From: Streptomyces sp. MBT65
GTDB taxonomy: Bacteria; Actinomycetota; Actinomycetes; Streptomycetales; Streptomycetaceae
Assembly (NCBI RefSeq): GCF_016612545.1
Contig: NZ_JAENRY010000077.1
Location: 1-34,256 of the forward strand
Direction of reading: 5' to 3'
DNA: 34,256 nt
The position numbers and the translations under genes were made by a program. The notes beneath the pieces were generated by a model. That model saw only the letters and a program-made list of their open reading frames with translations, made no database searches and was not told the DNA's origin. How positions within the stretch are numbered: position 1 is the stretch's first letter; every line of letters begins with the position of its first letter. This document shows, one piece after another, positions 32,605 to 34,256 of the stretch.

Positions 32605-34256
32605 TCAGCCGCGCCGGACCGTGATCGTCGTCCACGCCCCCACATGCACCCGGTCCCCGTCCTGCAACGGCACCGGCACGAAGGGCTGGATCGGCTCCTC
32701 GCCGCCGTTGACCGTCGTACCGTTCGTCGAGTTCTGGTCGACGACCGCCCAGCTGCCGTCCGGCTGCTGGACCAGTACCGCGTGCTGGTGCGAGACACCC
32801 GGGTCCTCCGGCGGCACCGACAGGTCGATGTCCGGGGACTCGCCGGTGGAGTGCCGGCGGCGGCCGATGGTGATCTGGTTGCCGGTGAGCCGGCGCTGCT
32901 GCTCGGGGGAGTACGCAGGCAGGTTGAGACCCGCGGCCTCCGGGCCCGAGCGCTGCATCATCGCCATGAAGTACTCGCGGTCCGGGCCGATCGTCGCCAT
33001 CCACGTCGTCGGCTGCTGCTGGTACGGCTGACGGGGCGGGGGCGGGGCCTGGGTGGAACCGGGCTGCGGATAGCCGTAGCCGCCACCGCCCTGACCGGGA
33101 CCGCCGGGACCGCCGGGCCCGCCAGGGGAGCCGGGGGTCGGCGGGGAGATCACCCAGTCGTCGTCACCGCCGCCGAAGGACGGGCCGCCCTGCTGCGGAC
33201 GGTTCGTCTCCTGCGGGAAGCCGGGCGGGGCCGGCGGAGCGGACTGCTGGAAGGCCTGCGGGGCGCCGCTCGTCCGGCCGGGACCCGCGGTCGGGTTCGG
33301 TCCGGGCGGCGGCGGGCCCGGCCGCGAGGGGTCGGGGCCGAAGTTCGGGGGGCCCTGCGGGTTCGAGGGCTCGGTGCCGAACGGTCCGGGCGGACCCTGC
33401 CGCTCACCGCCGAAGGCGCCGGGCCGGCCGCCGCCGAACTCGCCCTGGCCGGGGCGCTCGTTGCCGAACTGGCCGCCGGGACCCGTGGACTGGTCGTTGC
33501 CGAACGATCCGGGCCGACTGGAGGACTCGTTGCCGAAGGGCGGCGGCGGGCCGGAGGGATCGTTCCCGAACGGCCGCGGCGGGCCGGCCGGGTCGTTGCC
33601 GCCGAAGGGCGCGGGAGAGCCACCCTGACGCTCACCACCGAATCCCTGCGCACGGCCGGGGCCGCCACCGGGCCCACCTTGCCGCTCGTTGCCGAAGCCC
33701 TGTGCGCCGGGTCCACCGGGTCCGCCCTGACCACCGGGTCCGCCTTGGCGCTCACCGCCGAAACCTTGCGAGCCGGGGCCACCGGGTCCACCAGGACCGT
33801 CGGGCCCACCTTGCCGCTCGTTGCCGAAGCCCTGCGAGCCGGGGCCACCAGGCCCGCCCTGCCGCTCGCCACCGAACCCCTGCGCGCCCTGGCCGCCGGG
33901 ACCACCAGGTCCACCGGGACCGCCCGGGCGCTCACTGCCGAAGCCCTGCGCCCCCGGACCACCGGGACCACCTGGGCGTTCACCGCCGAACCCCTGCGAG
34001 CCGGGTCCGCCAGGCCCGCCGGGCCCGCCCTGCCGCTCGTTGCCGAAGCCCTGTGCGCCGGGTCCACCGGGTCCGCCCTGACCACCGGGTCCGCCTTGAC
34101 GTTCGCCGCCGAAGCCACCGGGACCGTTCGGTCCTCCAGGTCCACCGGGACCACCAGGTCCTCCGGACCCACCCGGTCGTCCCGTCGCAGATGAACCGAC
34201 CGGCCGAGCCGATACCGCCGTTCGGCGGCGAGGCGACGGGACGACCGGGTGGGTCC
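32605..34256 (-). CDS. FHA-domain protein with Gly-Pro repeat region (5' end missing)
   Basis: The C-terminal 550 residues or so of a larger protein are present; the frame is open to the window edge. The C-terminal ~95 residues form an FHA phosphothreonine-binding domain: NQITIGRRRHS, DPGVSHQHAVLV, DQNSTNGTTVNGG and DGDRVHVGAWTTITVRRG, with the conserved Gly-Arg, Ser-x-x-His and Asn-Gly residues. Before it lie a Pro/Gln-rich linker (PPPPRQPYQQQPTTW) and a long low-complexity region of GGPGGPG spacers punctuated by QGFGNERQ or QGFGGERQ. The GTG at 33153 (DDDWVISPP) is internal, not a start. Such proteins are read out by Ser/Thr kinases, but no kinase is in view. It converges on the methyltransferase gene with 12 bases between stops. 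Confidence 0.88.
   Translation of the reverse strand, partial: THPVVPSPRRRTAVSARPVGSSATGRPGGSGGPGGPGGPGGPNGPGGFGGERQGGPGGQGGPGGPGAQGFGNERQGGPGGPGGPGSQGFGGERPGGPGGPGAQGFGSERPGGPGGPGGPGGQGAQGFGGERQGGPGGPGSQGFGNERQGGPDGPGGPGGPGSQGFGGERQGGPGGQGGPGGPGAQGFGNERQGGPGGGPGRAQGFGGERQGGSPAPFGGNDPAGPPRPFGNDPSGPPPPFGNESSSRPGSFGNDQSTGPGGQFGNERPGQGEFGGGRPGAFGGERQGPPGPFGTEPSNPQGPPNFGPDPSRPGPPPPGPNPTAGPGRTSGAPQAFQQSAPPAPPGFPQETNRPQQGGPSFGGGDDDWVISPPTPGSPGGPGGPGGPGQGGGGYGYPQPGSTQAPPPPRQPYQQQPTTWMATIGPDREYFMAMMQRSGPEAAGLNLPAYSPEQQRRLTGNQITIGRRRHSTGESPDIDLSVPPEDPGVSHQHAVLVQQPDGSWAVVDQNSTNGTTVNGGEEPIQPFVPVPLQDGDRVHVGAWTTITVRRG
33361..34170 (-). repeat. Gly-Pro/FG-x-E repeat region inside the FHA gene
   Basis: Nine long units QGFG(N/G/S)ER(Q/P)GG (the first as GGFGGERQ), spaced 16-22 residues by GGPGGPG collagen-like spacers, run from 34125 to about 33615. 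They pass into about eight shorter FGND/FGNE units down to 33380. All are in the FHA frame and no stop interrupts. Confidence 0.9.

Noticed and set aside
33150..34172. 340-codon minus frame through the repeat region
   Set aside because: Frame-shifted shadow of the FHA gene; only the other frame gives regular QGFGNERQ units and continues into the FHA domain.
32644..34194. 516-codon plus-strand open frame with Leu/Ala/Gly repeats
   Set aside because: Antisense of the FHA gene's repeats; the FHA frame carries a real domain.
34172..34256. Possible frameshift at the right edge of the FHA gene
   Set aside because: Another frame there reads DPPGRPVASPPNGGIG, which looks more protein-like than the FHA frame, but 85 bases at an edge are too few to decide.

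Overview
The window is high-GC actinobacterial DNA, almost certainly from a Streptomyces. The evidence is two chaplin genes, a melC1-melC2 tyrosinase pair, a dynamin pair followed by ssbB, a thioester adhesin with an LAETG sorting signal, and very strong GC bias at third codon positions. From memory, the order chaplin - melC2 - melC1 - small secreted genes - chaplin matches the chpG-to-chpF segment of S. coelicolor. No mobile element, CRISPR array or phage gene is visible.

Layout. (1) 1-5193, minus strand: a secreted DUF3344-like protein, a GT4 glycosyltransferase, a polyprenyl-phosphate sugar transferase and an O-antigen ligase/polymerase-like membrane protein, tightly packed and ending at a hairpin. 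This looks like a small exopolysaccharide operon. (2) 5370-10413: a surface and pigment island. It holds a short chaplin, three secreted proteins of unknown function, one cytosolic DUF5949-like protein, tyrosinase with its copper chaperone, and a second, tail-extended chaplin facing them. (3) 10610-13677: a DUF2087 regulator-like protein, a D-2-hydroxyacid dehydrogenase and an APC amino-acid permease. (4) 13898-20858: rmlA-rmlB (dTDP-4-keto-6-deoxyglucose synthesis), a divergent 669-residue GT2 glycosyltransferase whose 3' end has been duplicated twice downstream, a small two-helix membrane protein and a polytopic GT-C-like membrane protein. (5) 20998-21073: tRNA-Arg(UCU). (6) 21397-27418: dynA-dynB, ssbB and a Cys-Gln thioester surface protein. 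The first three are families linked to sporulation septation and chromosome segregation. (7) 27510-34256: a small membrane protein, ettA, an acyl-CoA thioesterase, a conserved hypothetical, a truncated haemoglobin, a PCMT-like methyltransferase, and an FHA protein with a long Gly-Pro repeat region that runs off the right edge.

Several groups point to the cell surface during aerial growth and sporulation: chaplins, tyrosinase, polysaccharide export, sortase-anchored adhesin and division dynamins. The most unusual sequence-level feature is a recurring pattern of short direct repeats lying on or just beyond stop codons. It includes a 154/156-bp triplication of the GT2 C-terminal coding region and a 23-bp tandem array after a secreted-protein gene. 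Other points for follow-up are a pair of TTATCG-type inverted repeats upstream of the thioester adhesin, and a chaplin with a Gly/His/Tyr tail beside the tyrosinase genes.
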